Shown piece by piece: positions 8,311 to 16,549 of a DNA stretch of 32,390 nucleotides. The DNA is from Eubacterium sp. (GTDB taxonomy: Bacteria > Bacillota > Clostridia > Lachnospirales > Lachnospiraceae). Each line of letters starts with the position of its first letter. Position 1 is the stretch's first letter. The position numbers were made by a program, and so were the translations under genes. The notes beneath the pieces are model-generated. The model did no database searches, was not told the origin of the DNA, and saw only the letters and a list, made by a program, of their open reading frames with translations. The stretch lies in the NCBI GenBank assembly GCA_024696635.1, contig JAILGP010000043.1:1-32390 (forward strand), given 5' to 3'.

Positions 8311-8558
8311 TTCGGTTGTGTGCAATCTAATTTGCCAGAGGGATAGATAAAGTGGGTAAATTCTGGAAAATGTGAAAGAAAATATGAAAGAAAATGTGAA
8401 AGAAAATATGAAATTTTGTTATTTTATTGATATATTTACAATTTGTTCACATTTATTTAAAAAATTGCTCATCACTTAAAATGTTGATTGTTGTAATATA
8501 TATTCAAGCCAAGAGATGATAACCCAAATCTTTCTCAAAGGTTTATAGATAATAGTGT

Positions 8559-8597
8559 AAAAGAAAAAGCAGCCATATGGCTGTTTTTCTTTTTGCT
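8559..8597 (+). terminator. Terminator-like hairpin of module A
   Basis: The stem CAGCC / GGCTG is extended outward by AAAAGAAAAA pairing with TTTTTCTTTT, with one bulged G, and is followed by T-rich sequence. Loop ATAT. The symmetry means it could also work on the minus strand. Confidence 0.7.
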
Positions 8598-8599
8598 TT

Positions 8600-8630
8600 T
8601 TTGCCAAAGGGGTCAGACCCTTTTGGTAAA
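8600..8630 (+). repeat. Palindrome copy 3
   Basis: A 31 bp copy at the junction of the two duplicated modules, identical to copy 2 and in the same orientation. Confidence 0.9.
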
Positions 8631-8856
8631 TTCGGTTGTGTGCAATCTAATTTGCCAGAGGGATATATAAAGTGGAAAATGTGAAAGAAAATGTGAAGGA
8701 AAATATGAAATTTTGTTATTTTATTGAAATATTTACAATTTGTTCACATTTATTTAAAAAATTGCTCATCACTTAAATTGTTGATTGTTGTAGTATATAT
8801 TCAAGCCAAGAGATGATAACCCAAATCTTTCTCAAAGGTTTATAGATAATAGTGTA

Positions 8857-8891
8857 AAAGAAAAAACAGCCATTCGGCTGTTTTTCTTTTT
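8857..8891. terminator. Terminator-like hairpin of module B
   Basis: A perfect stem AAAAACAGCC / GGCTGTTTTT with loop ATTC. Stem bases match module A while the loop differs (ATAT against ATTC), as expected if the hairpin itself matters. It sits between the convergent NudC and GH114-like genes and could serve both. Confidence 0.75.
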
Positions 8892-8895
8892 GTTT

Positions 8896-8926
8896 TTTAC
8901 CAAAGCGGTCTGACCCTTTTGGTAAA
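8896..8926 (-). repeat. Stop-codon palindrome copy 4
   Basis: A 31 bp copy in minus orientation. Read on the minus strand it begins directly after the TGA stop of the GH114-like gene and has centre TCAGA. Confidence 0.9.
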
Positions 8927-9922
8927 TCAGTCTAGTTCAATGGAATCGGATATGTAAAATAAATAATTATGTTTCTGGCAGTAAGCATCGATATCTTTTT
9001 TAACATCTTCTGACCTTGTGTATTCAAGAAGGAAGATATATGCGCCTAAGCTGGAATATTTCTCGATATAATCGGAATAATATTTTCTATCTTTATCGCT
9101 GTTTTCGCTAAATGTATCATTTTCCCAATTAATCTTTGAATAAACGGTTTCCTGGTTGATGCCGGTTATCACATCACTCCACTCGCCTTTTTTTTCGCAG
9201 TAAGCGTCCAGGAAAACATCTCCACCATTTATGGATACGAATTTACCGGTTGAAACCAGATATTTCATTATTGTCGAAACTCCATCCAGCATCTCATCAT
9301 TTGGATAGTGATAATAAACATCGCAATTATCAACGAAAAATCCATCTATTCCTTTATCAAGTAATTCCTGAGCCAGGGTGTTTATGACAAAATTCTGCCA
9401 TTTTTCAGAAGACGCATCTACCCATTTTTCTTCTTCCCAATTCTCGTAGTCATCCAATGTCAAGTTTTCATATTCAGAATAGTAAGATCTAAATGTTTCT
9501 ATGGAGCCTATATTTATATAACTGAAAACTATATGGCCCTTATTTTTAAAGTTTTCAATTTCTTCCTTGCTAAAATATTGTCCATCGATTACCACTAGAT
9601 CATAATCAGATAAGAGATCAAGGTCGCCCTCGAAGCTTAAAAATACTCCATATTTACAGTTATAATTAAGTGTCGAATAGTAGTCATTATCTGAAGCATT
9701 CTGTTCAGCGGTATTTGTATTGTCGTCAATATCTTGATTATCCTGATCAGTAATATTTGCAGTATTATCATCAATATCTGAGGATACTATATTTGACTCA
9801 TCGTTTTCATTTAAATTATCATTTGAACTTTCATTTACATTTCCACATGCCGAAGCCATAAGGATTATAAATAAACTGGCAAATGCTATTTCCTTTTTTA
9901 TTATTCCTATTATATTACTCAA
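8927..9922 (-). CDS. GH114-like glycosidase lipoprotein
   Basis: A 331-residue exported lipoprotein: short basic N-terminus, hydrophobic core and lipobox LMASAC with C26 as the lipid site. An Asp/Asn/Thr-rich linker (27-80) leads to a TIM-barrel domain. SYINIGSIETFR (134-145), EEEKWVDA (163-170) and GIDGFFVDNCDVY (191-203) match the pattern of the endo-alpha-1,4-polygalactosaminidase family (GH114/TM1410-like), where the late aspartate of the DN motif is in the active site. It probably cleaves an amino-sugar polymer at the cell surface; the substrate is inferred. The start is TTG at 9922, with AGGAAG upstream; no ATG fits the signal peptide. It stands alone and ends in a palindrome copy. Confidence 0.75.
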   Translation of the reverse strand: MSNIIGIIKKEIAFASLFIILMASACGNVNESSNDNLNENDESNIVSSDIDDNTANITDQDNQDIDDNTNTAEQNASDNDYYSTLNYNCKYGVFLSFEGDLDLLSDYDLVVIDGQYFSKEEIENFKNKGHIVFSYINIGSIETFRSYYSEYENLTLDDYENWEEEKWVDASSEKWQNFVINTLAQELLDKGIDGFFVDNCDVYYHYPNDEMLDGVSTIMKYLVSTGKFVSINGGDVFLDAYCEKKGEWSDVITGINQETVYSKINWENDTFSENSDKDRKYYSDYIEKYSSLGAYIFLLEYTRSEDVKKDIDAYCQKHNYLFYISDSIELD

Positions 9923-10000
9923 ATTTTCTGTCTTCCTGTTTTATTATTTGAAATATGCCAGATCAGCGATTGTCCGAACGAAGTGAGGATAAAGCGAAGC

Positions 10001-10028
10001 TTTACAGGGGTCTGATCCCAATGGTAAA
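10001..10028 (-). repeat. Stop-codon palindrome copy 5 (degenerate)
   Basis: A 28 bp degenerate copy. On the minus strand it begins right after the TAA of the SulP gene as TTTACC, with centre TCAGA. Next to it (9972-10000) is a short purine-rich motif, CGAACGAAGTGAGG then AGCGAAGC, of unknown meaning. Confidence 0.75.
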
Positions 10029-11675
10029 TTAGGCCATTTTGCTTGCCCATTCGATGGCGTCGTCAATGTGGGCTCTGAAGTTATCAGGGCCGACTTTTTC
10101 TACGAAGCCGCTTTTTTCCATGGTTTTCATTGGTTGTTCATTTACGTGTGAGAAAACCAGCTGAACGTCTGCAGCCTTACATCTATCGTAAAGCTGTTCC
10201 ATGGCGTGCATAGCTGATGCATCCAGAGCAGGCACACCACGCATACGGAAAATAATGACCTTGGTGAAATCTTTAAAATGTACCCCGGCAAGTCTATCCG
10301 CATCTCCGAAGAACATAGGTCCGGATATCTCATAAATACGCACGTGCTTTGGAATCTCTTTAAGGTCGATACCGTCAGGATCCTCTTCCGGGTCGTAATA
10401 TTTCCAGCCTGATACGACAGATTCATCGCTCATTCTCTTCATAAAGAGTATGCATGCCATAATCATGCCGACCTCGATAGCCATAACAAGGTCAAATACA
10501 ACGGTAAGGACAAATGTAACTACAAGGACTATAATATCCGACTTTGGTGCGGTCTTGCAAAGGTGAACAAATGTTCTCCACTGACACATATTGTAAGCGA
10601 CCATAAATAAGATAGCAGCTATAGTTGGCAGAGGAATAAGTGCAGCATAAGGCATAAGTATAACCAGAACTAAAATCAGAACTATGGAATGAACCATACC
10701 TGCAATAGGGGTACGACCGCCATTTTTAATATTTGCAGCTGTTCTTGCGATAGCGCCAGTTGCAGGGATACCACCGAAAAGGGCGGAGCCTACATTTCCA
10801 AGTCCCTGAGCAATAAGCTCCATGTTGGAACGGTGGTGAGAATTTATCATACCATCAGCCACAACGCAGGAAAGGAGAGACTCGATTGCAGCAAGAATAG
10901 CAATAGTTATAGCGTCAGGCGCTATGTTTTTAATAGTATTTAATGTAAAGCCTGGCATTTGGAAGGATGGCAGCTCATTACTGATTGTGTAAAGGTCGCC
11001 GATTGTATTTACATCCATCTTGAGGAACTTAACCATAAGGATACCCACGATTACAGCGATAAGGGAACCTGGAATTTTCTCGGAAATGTAAGGCCATACG
11101 ATCAGGATGGCGAGACATACCAGGCCAACAATAAGAGTTTGAATATTGATTGTGGAAATGTTACTGATTATGGCCTTCACCTTTTCCATTGTTTCAATAG
11201 TTACAGTTCCCTTTGGATAAGTAAGGCCAAGGAAATCCTTTACCTGACCGATAAGAATCGTTACGGCGATGCCGGCTGTGAAACCGGTGGTTATTGTATA
11301 AGGTATGAATTTGATGAGAGATCCCAGTCTCAAAAATCCCATGACGATAAGAAGAATACCTGCCAGTACAGTTGCAAGAGCAAGGCCTTCCATACCATTT
11401 TTCGCTACAATTCCTGCTACTATGGTGGCAAATGCAGCTGTAGGGCCAGCTATCTGAACTCGGCTTCCGCCTAAAAACGAAATGATAAATCCTGCAACAA
11501 TTGCAGTATAGATACCTTCCTCAGGTCCAACGCCTGAAGCCAGAGCAAGAGCTATAGAAAGGGGAAGGGCTATAATAGCAACTATAATTCCCGATATAAG
11601 GTCTGTAGCAAACTTTTTGCCGTTGTAGGTTTTCATTACGCTGAAAAGCATAGGCTTTAGCTTATCTTTTTTCAT
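10029..11675 (-). CDS. SulP-family anion transporter with STAS domain
   Basis: A 548-residue inner-membrane transporter of the SLC26/SulP family, which moves sulfate, bicarbonate or other anions by symport or exchange; the substrate cannot be told from sequence. About 12-14 membrane segments (residues 20-420) begin with the family signature region ALPLSIALALASGVGPEEG and include GGSRVQIAGPTAAF. The C-terminal STAS domain (about 445-548) has VIIFRMRGVPALDASAMHAM, close to the anti-sigma-antagonist fold. ATG at 11675 has GGGAG 13 nt upstream, farther than usual; a 7-codon reading frame starting at 11685 fits that site better and overlaps this start. Full length for the family. Confidence 0.9.
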   Translation of the reverse strand: MKKDKLKPMLFSVMKTYNGKKFATDLISGIIVAIIALPLSIALALASGVGPEEGIYTAIVAGFIISFLGGSRVQIAGPTAAFATIVAGIVAKNGMEGLALATVLAGILLIVMGFLRLGSLIKFIPYTITTGFTAGIAVTILIGQVKDFLGLTYPKGTVTIETMEKVKAIISNISTINIQTLIVGLVCLAILIVWPYISEKIPGSLIAVIVGILMVKFLKMDVNTIGDLYTISNELPSFQMPGFTLNTIKNIAPDAITIAILAAIESLLSCVVADGMINSHHRSNMELIAQGLGNVGSALFGGIPATGAIARTAANIKNGGRTPIAGMVHSIVLILVLVILMPYAALIPLPTIAAILFMVAYNMCQWRTFVHLCKTAPKSDIIVLVVTFVLTVVFDLVMAIEVGMIMACILFMKRMSDESVVSGWKYYDPEEDPDGIDLKEIPKHVRIYEISGPMFFGDADRLAGVHFKDFTKVIIFRMRGVPALDASAMHAMEQLYDRCKAADVQLVFSHVNEQPMKTMEKSGFVEKVGPDNFRAHIDDAIEWASKMA

Positions 11676-11685
11676 AATACTTCAT
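11662..11685 (-). CDS. Possible 7-residue leader ORF overlapping the SulP start
   Basis: ATG at 11685 has GGGAG about 4 nt upstream and encodes MKYYEKR. Its TAA lies just inside the SulP gene in another frame. If real it would couple SulP translation to ribosomes finishing this frame. Evidence is only spacing. Confidence 0.25.
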   Translation of the reverse strand: MKYYEKR

Positions 11686-11794
11686 ACACTCCCTTAAATA
11701 TTAAAAGCAAACTAATCAAATATATGGCTAAAAATAGCATTTGTAAACACTTTTTTGCCTTCTCATAATGATTCTGTGAAAGATGTAGAATTGA

Positions 11795-11907
11795 TTTGCC
11801 AAAAGGGACAGACCCCATTGGTAAATTTGCCAAAAGGGTCAGCCCCCTTTGGTAAATTAAATTGCGTACAATCGAATTTGCCAAAAGGGTCAGACACCTT
11901 TGGTAAA
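11795..11907 (+). repeat. Three palindrome copies in the divergent SulP/TetR spacer
   Basis: Three 31 bp copies at 11795-11825, 11826-11856 and 11877-11907, all centre-forward on the plus strand. The first is of the ACAGACCCCATT subtype. Between the second and third lies a motif (11862-11883) matching 19 of 22 positions with 8316-8337. Unlike the other copies they do not follow a stop codon. Confidence 0.9.
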
Positions 11908-11932
11908 AACGTATGATATGACTAATTTGTGG

Positions 11933-11961
11933 TTGACATGTTTAACTGACTGTGGTAATTT
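11933..11961 (+). promoter_or_regulatory. Promoter of the TetR-ABC operon
   Basis: Perfect TTGACA (11933-11938), 17 nt spacer, TAATTT (11956-11961) preceded by TGG, giving an extended -10. The predicted start site lies inside the palindrome at 11965-11997. Confidence 0.75.
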
Positions 11962-11964
11962 GTT

Positions 11965-11997
11965 ATACGACCGATAGATAAGTAATCGGTCGCGTAT
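11965..11997 (+). promoter_or_regulatory. Operator-like palindrome, likely TetR site
   Basis: The left arm ATACG-ACCGAT and right arm ATCGGTCGCGTAT are inverted copies differing by a two-base insertion, with a 9 nt centre. It begins 4 nt after the -10 box and ends 36 nt before the TetR start. Position and symmetry fit autoregulation by the first gene of the operon. Confidence 0.65.
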
Positions 11998-12033
11998 CAT
12001 TTGAGATGGAAATGTAATTGAGGAGGATAAAAA

Positions 12034-12621
12034 ATGCCACCTAAGGTTATGTCAGAGAATGAAAGACAGGCTATTAAGGAAATGATGCTTAAGGAGGGAC
12101 TCCTGCTTATAAAGAAGGAGGGTTTTTCCAAGATGTCGGTCAGCAAGATAACAAGTGCTGCCGGACTTGGGAGAAGTACTTTTTATAATTATTTTGAATC
12201 TAAGGAGAGGTTCGTATTAGAGCTTATAGAGTTCGAGCATGTTATATTCTGGAGGGAAGTGGATAGGCTCAAGGATAATAGCGGACGGATTTCTATTAAG
12301 AATATGAAATTTATTTTAAGACAGATAGTCTTCAATCAGGACAGTGTTTATCAATATCTGTCTACGGAAGAGGAGGCCGGAATCAGAGAGGCGGTTCCGG
12401 AAAGTCGGGAACCAGATATCGAGGAGGAGACGGCTATACTTAAGAGGCTTTTTAGTGAAGCGGAGGGCATAAAGCAGGATATTGATTACGCAGTGGTAAG
12501 CAATATGCTCAAAATTATAGCCATAAGCGTTCAGAACAAACTTTATCTCCATAAGTCTGGTTTTGAAAAAACAATAGATAATTTATATGAAATGTTATAT
12601 AAGGAGGTTTTTGTCTCATGA
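12034..12621 (+). CDS. TetR-family transcriptional regulator
   Basis: A 195-residue DNA-binding protein. The N-terminal helix-turn-helix (about 15-60) has the family pattern, with MSVSKITSAAGLGRSTFYNYF and then ESKERFVLELIEF. The C-terminal half is a ligand-binding helical domain with no recognised ligand class. GAGGAGG lies 7 nt before ATG. The stop overlaps the first ABC gene start (ATGA), so it leads the operon and probably represses itself and the two transporter genes through the palindrome at 11965-11997. Confidence 0.85.
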   Translation: MPPKVMSENERQAIKEMMLKEGLLLIKKEGFSKMSVSKITSAAGLGRSTFYNYFESKERFVLELIEFEHVIFWREVDRLKDNSGRISIKNMKFILRQIVFNQDSVYQYLSTEEEAGIREAVPESREPDIEEETAILKRLFSEAEGIKQDIDYAVVSNMLKIIAISVQNKLYLHKSGFEKTIDNLYEMLYKEVFVS

Positions 12622-14618
12622 AAGATGAGAATCTAAAGACTGAAAATATTAACAAGACCCAAGCTAACAAGACCCAAGCTAACAAGACCCAAGCTAATAA
12701 GACCCAAGCTAACAAGACCAAAGCCAACAAGAAAGGTCTTTCTCGTCTCATGGAGCTGGCGGGAAAAAAGCGTGGCAAGCTTACGGCAGCCTGCGGTCTT
12801 GCAGTTTTAGCCAGCGCAATAAGGCTTGTTCCCTATATAATGATATTTGAAGTGCTGAAGCAGCTGGTATTTTACTATACAAAGGAGGCTGAGTTTTCCC
12901 AAGAAAAGCTTACTATTTATATGGCGATATGCTTTGGCTCGGCTATTCTCTATGGTATGTCTAGTTACTTCTCATCAATAATTGCCCATAACGCGGCATT
13001 TGACATACTCTACGAATTAAGGATGGCCATGATGAAGAAAATGGGCCGTATCTCGGCAGGCTTTTATAATAGCGCAACTCAGGGTGGACTGAAGAAGCTT
13101 CTGGTGGAGGATGTGGAGCAGATTGAGACCTTTGTGGCCCATAATCTCTGCGATGTGGTGGCTGCCATAGCAACGCCTCTTTTCACATTGCTGGTCCTCT
13201 TTATTGTTAATTGGAAGCTGGCACTTGTAACATTTATTCCTATTATAATATCCATTCTGCTCTTGATGGCCGCATTAATGAAGCCAAATGGGGCAAAGCT
13301 TCAACGAGAAATGGCTGAGAGGAAGACCACAATGGAGGGAACCGTGGTGGAATATATTCACGGTATGTCGGTCATTAAAATCTTCGGCCGAACGGCTGAT
13401 TCATTCAAGAGATTTAGCGGGGATCTTGGTGCATTTACAGATAAGGTAAAGGAAACGGCTTACTATAATGCTAACGGAATGGGCCTTTATTATGCATTTT
13501 TCGGTGCCCAGCTTCTCTTTCTCCTGCCTACATCCCTGATCATGTTTAAGAATTCCCCTTCCTATGTTGAGGCGGTTCCTACGGTTTTGTTTTTTCTGCT
13601 TATTGGTTCGGGTCTCAAGGAGCCTCTTGAAAATATGATGACGGTTTCGGTGGACAGCCAGAAGATAAATGCCTGCATAGAGCGAATCGATGCCCTTCTT
13701 GCTGAGGACGAAACTATTCTTAATGGTAGCGGAAAGCTACTAACTACATTTGATATTGATTTTGAAAATGTTAGCTTTTCCTATACTGGCGATAAAGATG
13801 AAGCAAGCGAAAAATCTGCTGGTGTGAAAGACAAAGCAAGTAAAAAAACTGGTTTAGGTGGAATGAAGGATAAGGCGGATGGGAAATTGCCAGCTTCAAA
13901 GGATATAGATGACGTGACATTTCATTTGCCGGCTGGTAGCTGCACTGCTCTGGTAGGACCTTCGGGAGGTGGTAAGTCTACTATTGCAAAGCTCCTTCTC
14001 CATTTTTATGAGGTGGAATCGGGAAGGATTTCCATAGGTGGTACCGACATCAGGGAGGTGACCTGGGGCCAGCTTATGTCAAAGGTGGCTTACGTATTCC
14101 AGGATTCCTACGTTTTCACAGACACAATTGAGAATAACATTCGTATGGGAAATGCCACGGCCAGCCTTCAGGATGTTAAGGCGGCGGCAGCTGCGGCAAG
14201 TATAGATGAAACGATAGAAGCTCTGCCTAATGGTTATCAGACTGTGGTTGGCAGCGAGATGGGAGGACTTTCTGGTGGAGAGAAGCAGAGAATTGCAATA
14301 GCAAGGGCCATACTGAAGGACGCACCAATTGTTGTTCTGGACGAGGCAACGGCTTATGCGGATGCGGAAAATGAAACGAAAATCCAGGAGGCTTTCAGAA
14401 ATCTGTCCAGAGGAAAGACGGTAATTATGATAGCTCACAGATTAAAGAGTATTCAGAATGCGGATAAGATAATCGTTATGGAGAATGGAAGGGTTGTCGG
14501 AAGCGGAAAGCATGAGGAACTTTATGAGACCTGCCCGCTCTATAGGGAAATGGTTGATACAAATGACAGAACCCTTGGCTGGTCCATGAACAGTAGGGCG
14601 ATTTTTAGTGAAGGATAG
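12618..14618 (+). CDS. ABC half-transporter (membrane plus ATPase), first of a pair
   Basis: A 666-residue fused half-transporter of the exporter fold: six membrane helices (about 50-345) then an ATPase domain. Walker A GPSGGGKST (about 447), signature LSGGE (about 551), Walker B IVVLDEAT with the catalytic Glu, and an H-loop in MIAHRL are intact; the D-loop reads AYADAE instead of the common SALD type. It probably forms a heterodimer with the next gene. Two oddities: an N-terminal NKTQA repeat tract, and an insertion of about 35-40 Lys/Asp/Ala/Gly-rich residues (about 391-430) in the beta-sheet subdomain just before Walker A. Substrate unknown; drug export or YbtPQ/IrtAB-like siderophore import are both possible. 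Confidence 0.85.
   Translation: MKDENLKTENINKTQANKTQANKTQANKTQANKTKANKKGLSRLMELAGKKRGKLTAACGLAVLASAIRLVPYIMIFEVLKQLVFYYTKEAEFSQEKLTIYMAICFGSAILYGMSSYFSSIIAHNAAFDILYELRMAMMKKMGRISAGFYNSATQGGLKKLLVEDVEQIETFVAHNLCDVVAAIATPLFTLLVLFIVNWKLALVTFIPIIISILLLMAALMKPNGAKLQREMAERKTTMEGTVVEYIHGMSVIKIFGRTADSFKRFSGDLGAFTDKVKETAYYNANGMGLYYAFFGAQLLFLLPTSLIMFKNSPSYVEAVPTVLFFLLIGSGLKEPLENMMTVSVDSQKINACIERIDALLAEDETILNGSGKLLTTFDIDFENVSFSYTGDKDEASEKSAGVKDKASKKTGLGGMKDKADGKLPASKDIDDVTFHLPAGSCTALVGPSGGGKSTIAKLLLHFYEVESGRISIGGTDIREVTWGQLMSKVAYVFQDSYVFTDTIENNIRMGNATASLQDVKAAAAAASIDETIEALPNGYQTVVGSEMGGLSGGEKQRIAIARAILKDAPIVVLDEATAYADAENETKIQEAFRNLSRGKTVIMIAHRLKSIQNADKIIVMENGRVVGSGKHEELYETCPLYREMVDTNDRTLGWSMNSRAIFSEG
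12651..12734 (+). repeat. In-frame 15 bp tandem repeat encoding NKTQA units
   Basis: Five and a half units of AACAAGACCCAAGCT starting at 12651, 12666, 12681, 12696 and 12711, the last two slightly changed. They encode a Lys/Asn/Thr/Gln/Ala N-terminal extension ahead of the first membrane helix of the ABC protein. Confidence 0.95.
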
Positions 14619-14667
14619 ACATAGATTGACTGGTGAAGGAAAAAAATACATTCGGAGGAAATAAAAG

Positions 14668-16434
14668 TTGGAAGCAAGTAGAAAACTTAGCTTTAAGAAA
14701 TGGCTTTCTATAATAACCTATGAGAATGAAAAAAGCTATGGAAAATTTATAGGCTGGTTATTTTTTGACAGCTTTGTAGCGTCCATTCCATATTCGGTTT
14801 TGATGATTGCAGTATATCTGATACTGGAGCCCATTGTAACAAATGGGAAAGAGGCTTTGGATAAGGAGACCTGCTGGACCATGGTTATAGTGCTGGCGGT
14901 GCATACATTAATTTATGCCCTTATTCGTCGTAAATCCTACCTTGATATATGCGTAGGACATTCAAAGGCCTCCATGGATGATAAGATTGGAGTGGCGGAG
15001 CATTTGAAGGGGCTTTCCATGGGCTACTTTGCAAGTCATGACGCGGGAGACCTGTCGACCCTTCTTTCCAGAGGCTATGAGGAAATAGAAAATACTTCCT
15101 CCATGCTGGTGGCAAATGCATCTGTCATCGGACTTCGACTTATTCTTGCAATGATTGTTCTCTTTATATTTGACTACAGGATGGCGCTTGCTGTGTTTTC
15201 GGTTATACCCCTGGCCATTCCATTTGCAGTTTTAAGCTATAAAAGGGTGGGAAGCTCGGGGGGAGCTTTGATTGAAACCCAGAGGAAAACTGCATCTGAA
15301 ATAATAGAATACGTGGGTGGAATCGGAGTGCTTCAGGCCTATAACCAGGCTGGTGATAAGTTTAGTTCACTGCAAGATACATTTGCCAGACTGAGAGACG
15401 ATTCCAAGAGGCAGGAGAAGGCTGGGGGACCGGTTTCCATGTTTGCCAGGGCCATTCTTTATTGCGGAATAGGAATTGTAATTGCCTATGGAACCCACCT
15501 CTTTGTTGAAGGGGAGATAAGTGCATTTTTCTTTATAATGTGCCTTCTGGCGTCCCTTCAGGTTTACGAGCCAATACTTCAGCTTTTTGTGCTTATTGTG
15601 AGCATGGCCAGGACAAATCAGTTCGTGGGTAAGCTGGCGGAGCTTAAAGGTGAGAAGCCTCTTGTGACTGAGAAGCCAATAGAGATTCCTGGTGGTAATA
15701 GAATCAGCTTCGAAAATGTTACATTTGGCTATGGCGACAATGAAGTTTTGAGGGACATTACATTTGACATTCCAGAGGGGAGCTTTACTGCTCTGGTGGG
15801 ACCTTCGGGATCTGGCAAATCCACCATCACAAGGCTTATCTGCAGGTTTTGGGACGTGGAAAAGGGCACTATAAAAATCGGGGGAGTGCCGATTAAGAGG
15901 ATTCCGGATGAGAAGCTTCTGGAGAAAATCAGTATGGTATTTCAGGATGTCTATCTTTTCCACGATACCATTGAGGAGAATATTAAAATGGGCCGTCAGG
16001 GGGCCAGCCACCAGGAGATAGTTGAGGTGGCTAAGAAGGCCGGATGCCATGATTTTATTATGGAAATGCCTGAGGGTTATAATACTGTGATCGGTGAAGG
16101 CGGGTCCACACTTTCCGGTGGAGAGAAGCAGAGAATTTCCATAGCCAGGGCCATATTATCGGATGCACCGATTGTACTTCTGGATGAAGCTACCGCCAGT
16201 CTGGACCCACAAAATGAGGTTCTGATTCAAAGGGCTATTGATGAGCTGACCAGAAACCGCACCGTAGTTGTTATAGCCCACAGGCTGCAATCCATAATGA
16301 ATGTGGACAATATTCTGGTGTTGAAGGATGGAGGAATTGCAGAATCAGGCAGCCATAGTGAACTACTCAGTCAGAATGGGATCTACAAAAATCTCTGGGA
16401 CAACCAAAGCAAAGCAGGAAACTGGACCCTGTAA
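14668..16434 (+). CDS. ABC half-transporter, second of the TetR-linked pair
   Basis: A 588-residue fused membrane/ATPase half-transporter. Six helices (about 30-315) precede an ATPase with Walker A GPSGSGKST (about 378), signature LSGGE (about 482), Walker B IVLLDEAT and a canonical ASLDPQNE D-loop, and an H-loop histidine in VIAHRL. The start is TTG at 14668 with GGAGG 9 nt upstream. It follows the first half-transporter by 49 nt in the same operon and is expected to pair with it. The stop TAA is followed by a half palindrome and then full copy 7. Confidence 0.85.
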   Translation: MEASRKLSFKKWLSIITYENEKSYGKFIGWLFFDSFVASIPYSVLMIAVYLILEPIVTNGKEALDKETCWTMVIVLAVHTLIYALIRRKSYLDICVGHSKASMDDKIGVAEHLKGLSMGYFASHDAGDLSTLLSRGYEEIENTSSMLVANASVIGLRLILAMIVLFIFDYRMALAVFSVIPLAIPFAVLSYKRVGSSGGALIETQRKTASEIIEYVGGIGVLQAYNQAGDKFSSLQDTFARLRDDSKRQEKAGGPVSMFARAILYCGIGIVIAYGTHLFVEGEISAFFFIMCLLASLQVYEPILQLFVLIVSMARTNQFVGKLAELKGEKPLVTEKPIEIPGGNRISFENVTFGYGDNEVLRDITFDIPEGSFTALVGPSGSGKSTITRLICRFWDVEKGTIKIGGVPIKRIPDEKLLEKISMVFQDVYLFHDTIEENIKMGRQGASHQEIVEVAKKAGCHDFIMEMPEGYNTVIGEGGSTLSGGEKQRISIARAILSDAPIVLLDEATASLDPQNEVLIQRAIDELTRNRTVVVIAHRLQSIMNVDNILVLKDGGIAESGSHSELLSQNGIYKNLWDNQSKAGNWTL

Positions 16435-16447
16435 TTTACCAGGAAGA

Positions 16448-16478
16448 TTTGCCAAAAGGGTCAGACCCCTTTGGTAAA
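16448..16478 (+). repeat. Palindrome copy 7
   Basis: A 31 bp copy, centre TCAGA, 13 nt after the stop of the second ABC gene. The gap itself begins as a half copy (TAA, TTTACC, AGG). Confidence 0.9.
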
Positions 16479-16480
16479 AT

Positions 16481-16509
16481 TTGATTTTTGAGTCTAGAAA
16501 TGTTATAAA
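16481..16509 (+). promoter_or_regulatory. Promoter of the DUF89 gene
   Basis: TTGATT (16481-16486), 17 nt, TATAAA (16504-16509), 40 nt before the gene start and immediately after palindrome copy 7. Confidence 0.6.
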
Positions 16510-16549
16510 ATCATAATGTAAAAAACTTAAGCAAAAGGATTATGGTTAA

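Larger units (their letters stand above)
8280..8599. repeat. Duplicated intergenic module, copy A
   Basis: About 320 bp made of a palindrome, a 22 bp motif with TTGTGTGCAATC (8316-8337), a half palindrome, a GTGAAAGAAAAT microrepeat, a long conserved AT-rich core (from about 8410), and a terminator-like hairpin. It is nearly identical to copy B except for about 24 extra bases around the microrepeat and scattered substitutions. No ORF of useful length was found. The conserved core plus hairpin is a candidate small-RNA gene, with no convincing -35 box seen. Confidence 0.9.
8600..8895. repeat. Duplicated intergenic module, copy B
   Basis: About 296 bp, the second copy of the module at 8280-8599 with the same order of elements. 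It runs into palindrome copy 4, so the layout is palindrome-module-palindrome-module-palindrome. The shared 80 bp before the hairpin (about 8780-8857) is almost unchanged, which suggests either recent duplication or constraint. Confidence 0.9.

Noticed and set aside
8280-8926. Insertion sequence or transposon
   Set aside because: No transposase ORF and no terminal inverted repeats apart from the common palindrome.
10959-11474. Plus-strand 171-residue ORF
   Set aside because: Shadow of the SulP gene; no recognisable domain and no ribosome site.
11672-11884. Minus-strand 70-residue ORF with NLPMGSVPFGKS near its start
   Set aside because: It is a reading of the palindrome repeats; the same peptide appears wherever the repeat is read in that frame (also at 21030-21377 and 25610-26038).
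15367-16050. Minus-strand 227-residue ORF
   Set aside because: Opposite-strand shadow of the ABC gene at 14668-16434, whose motifs are complete.
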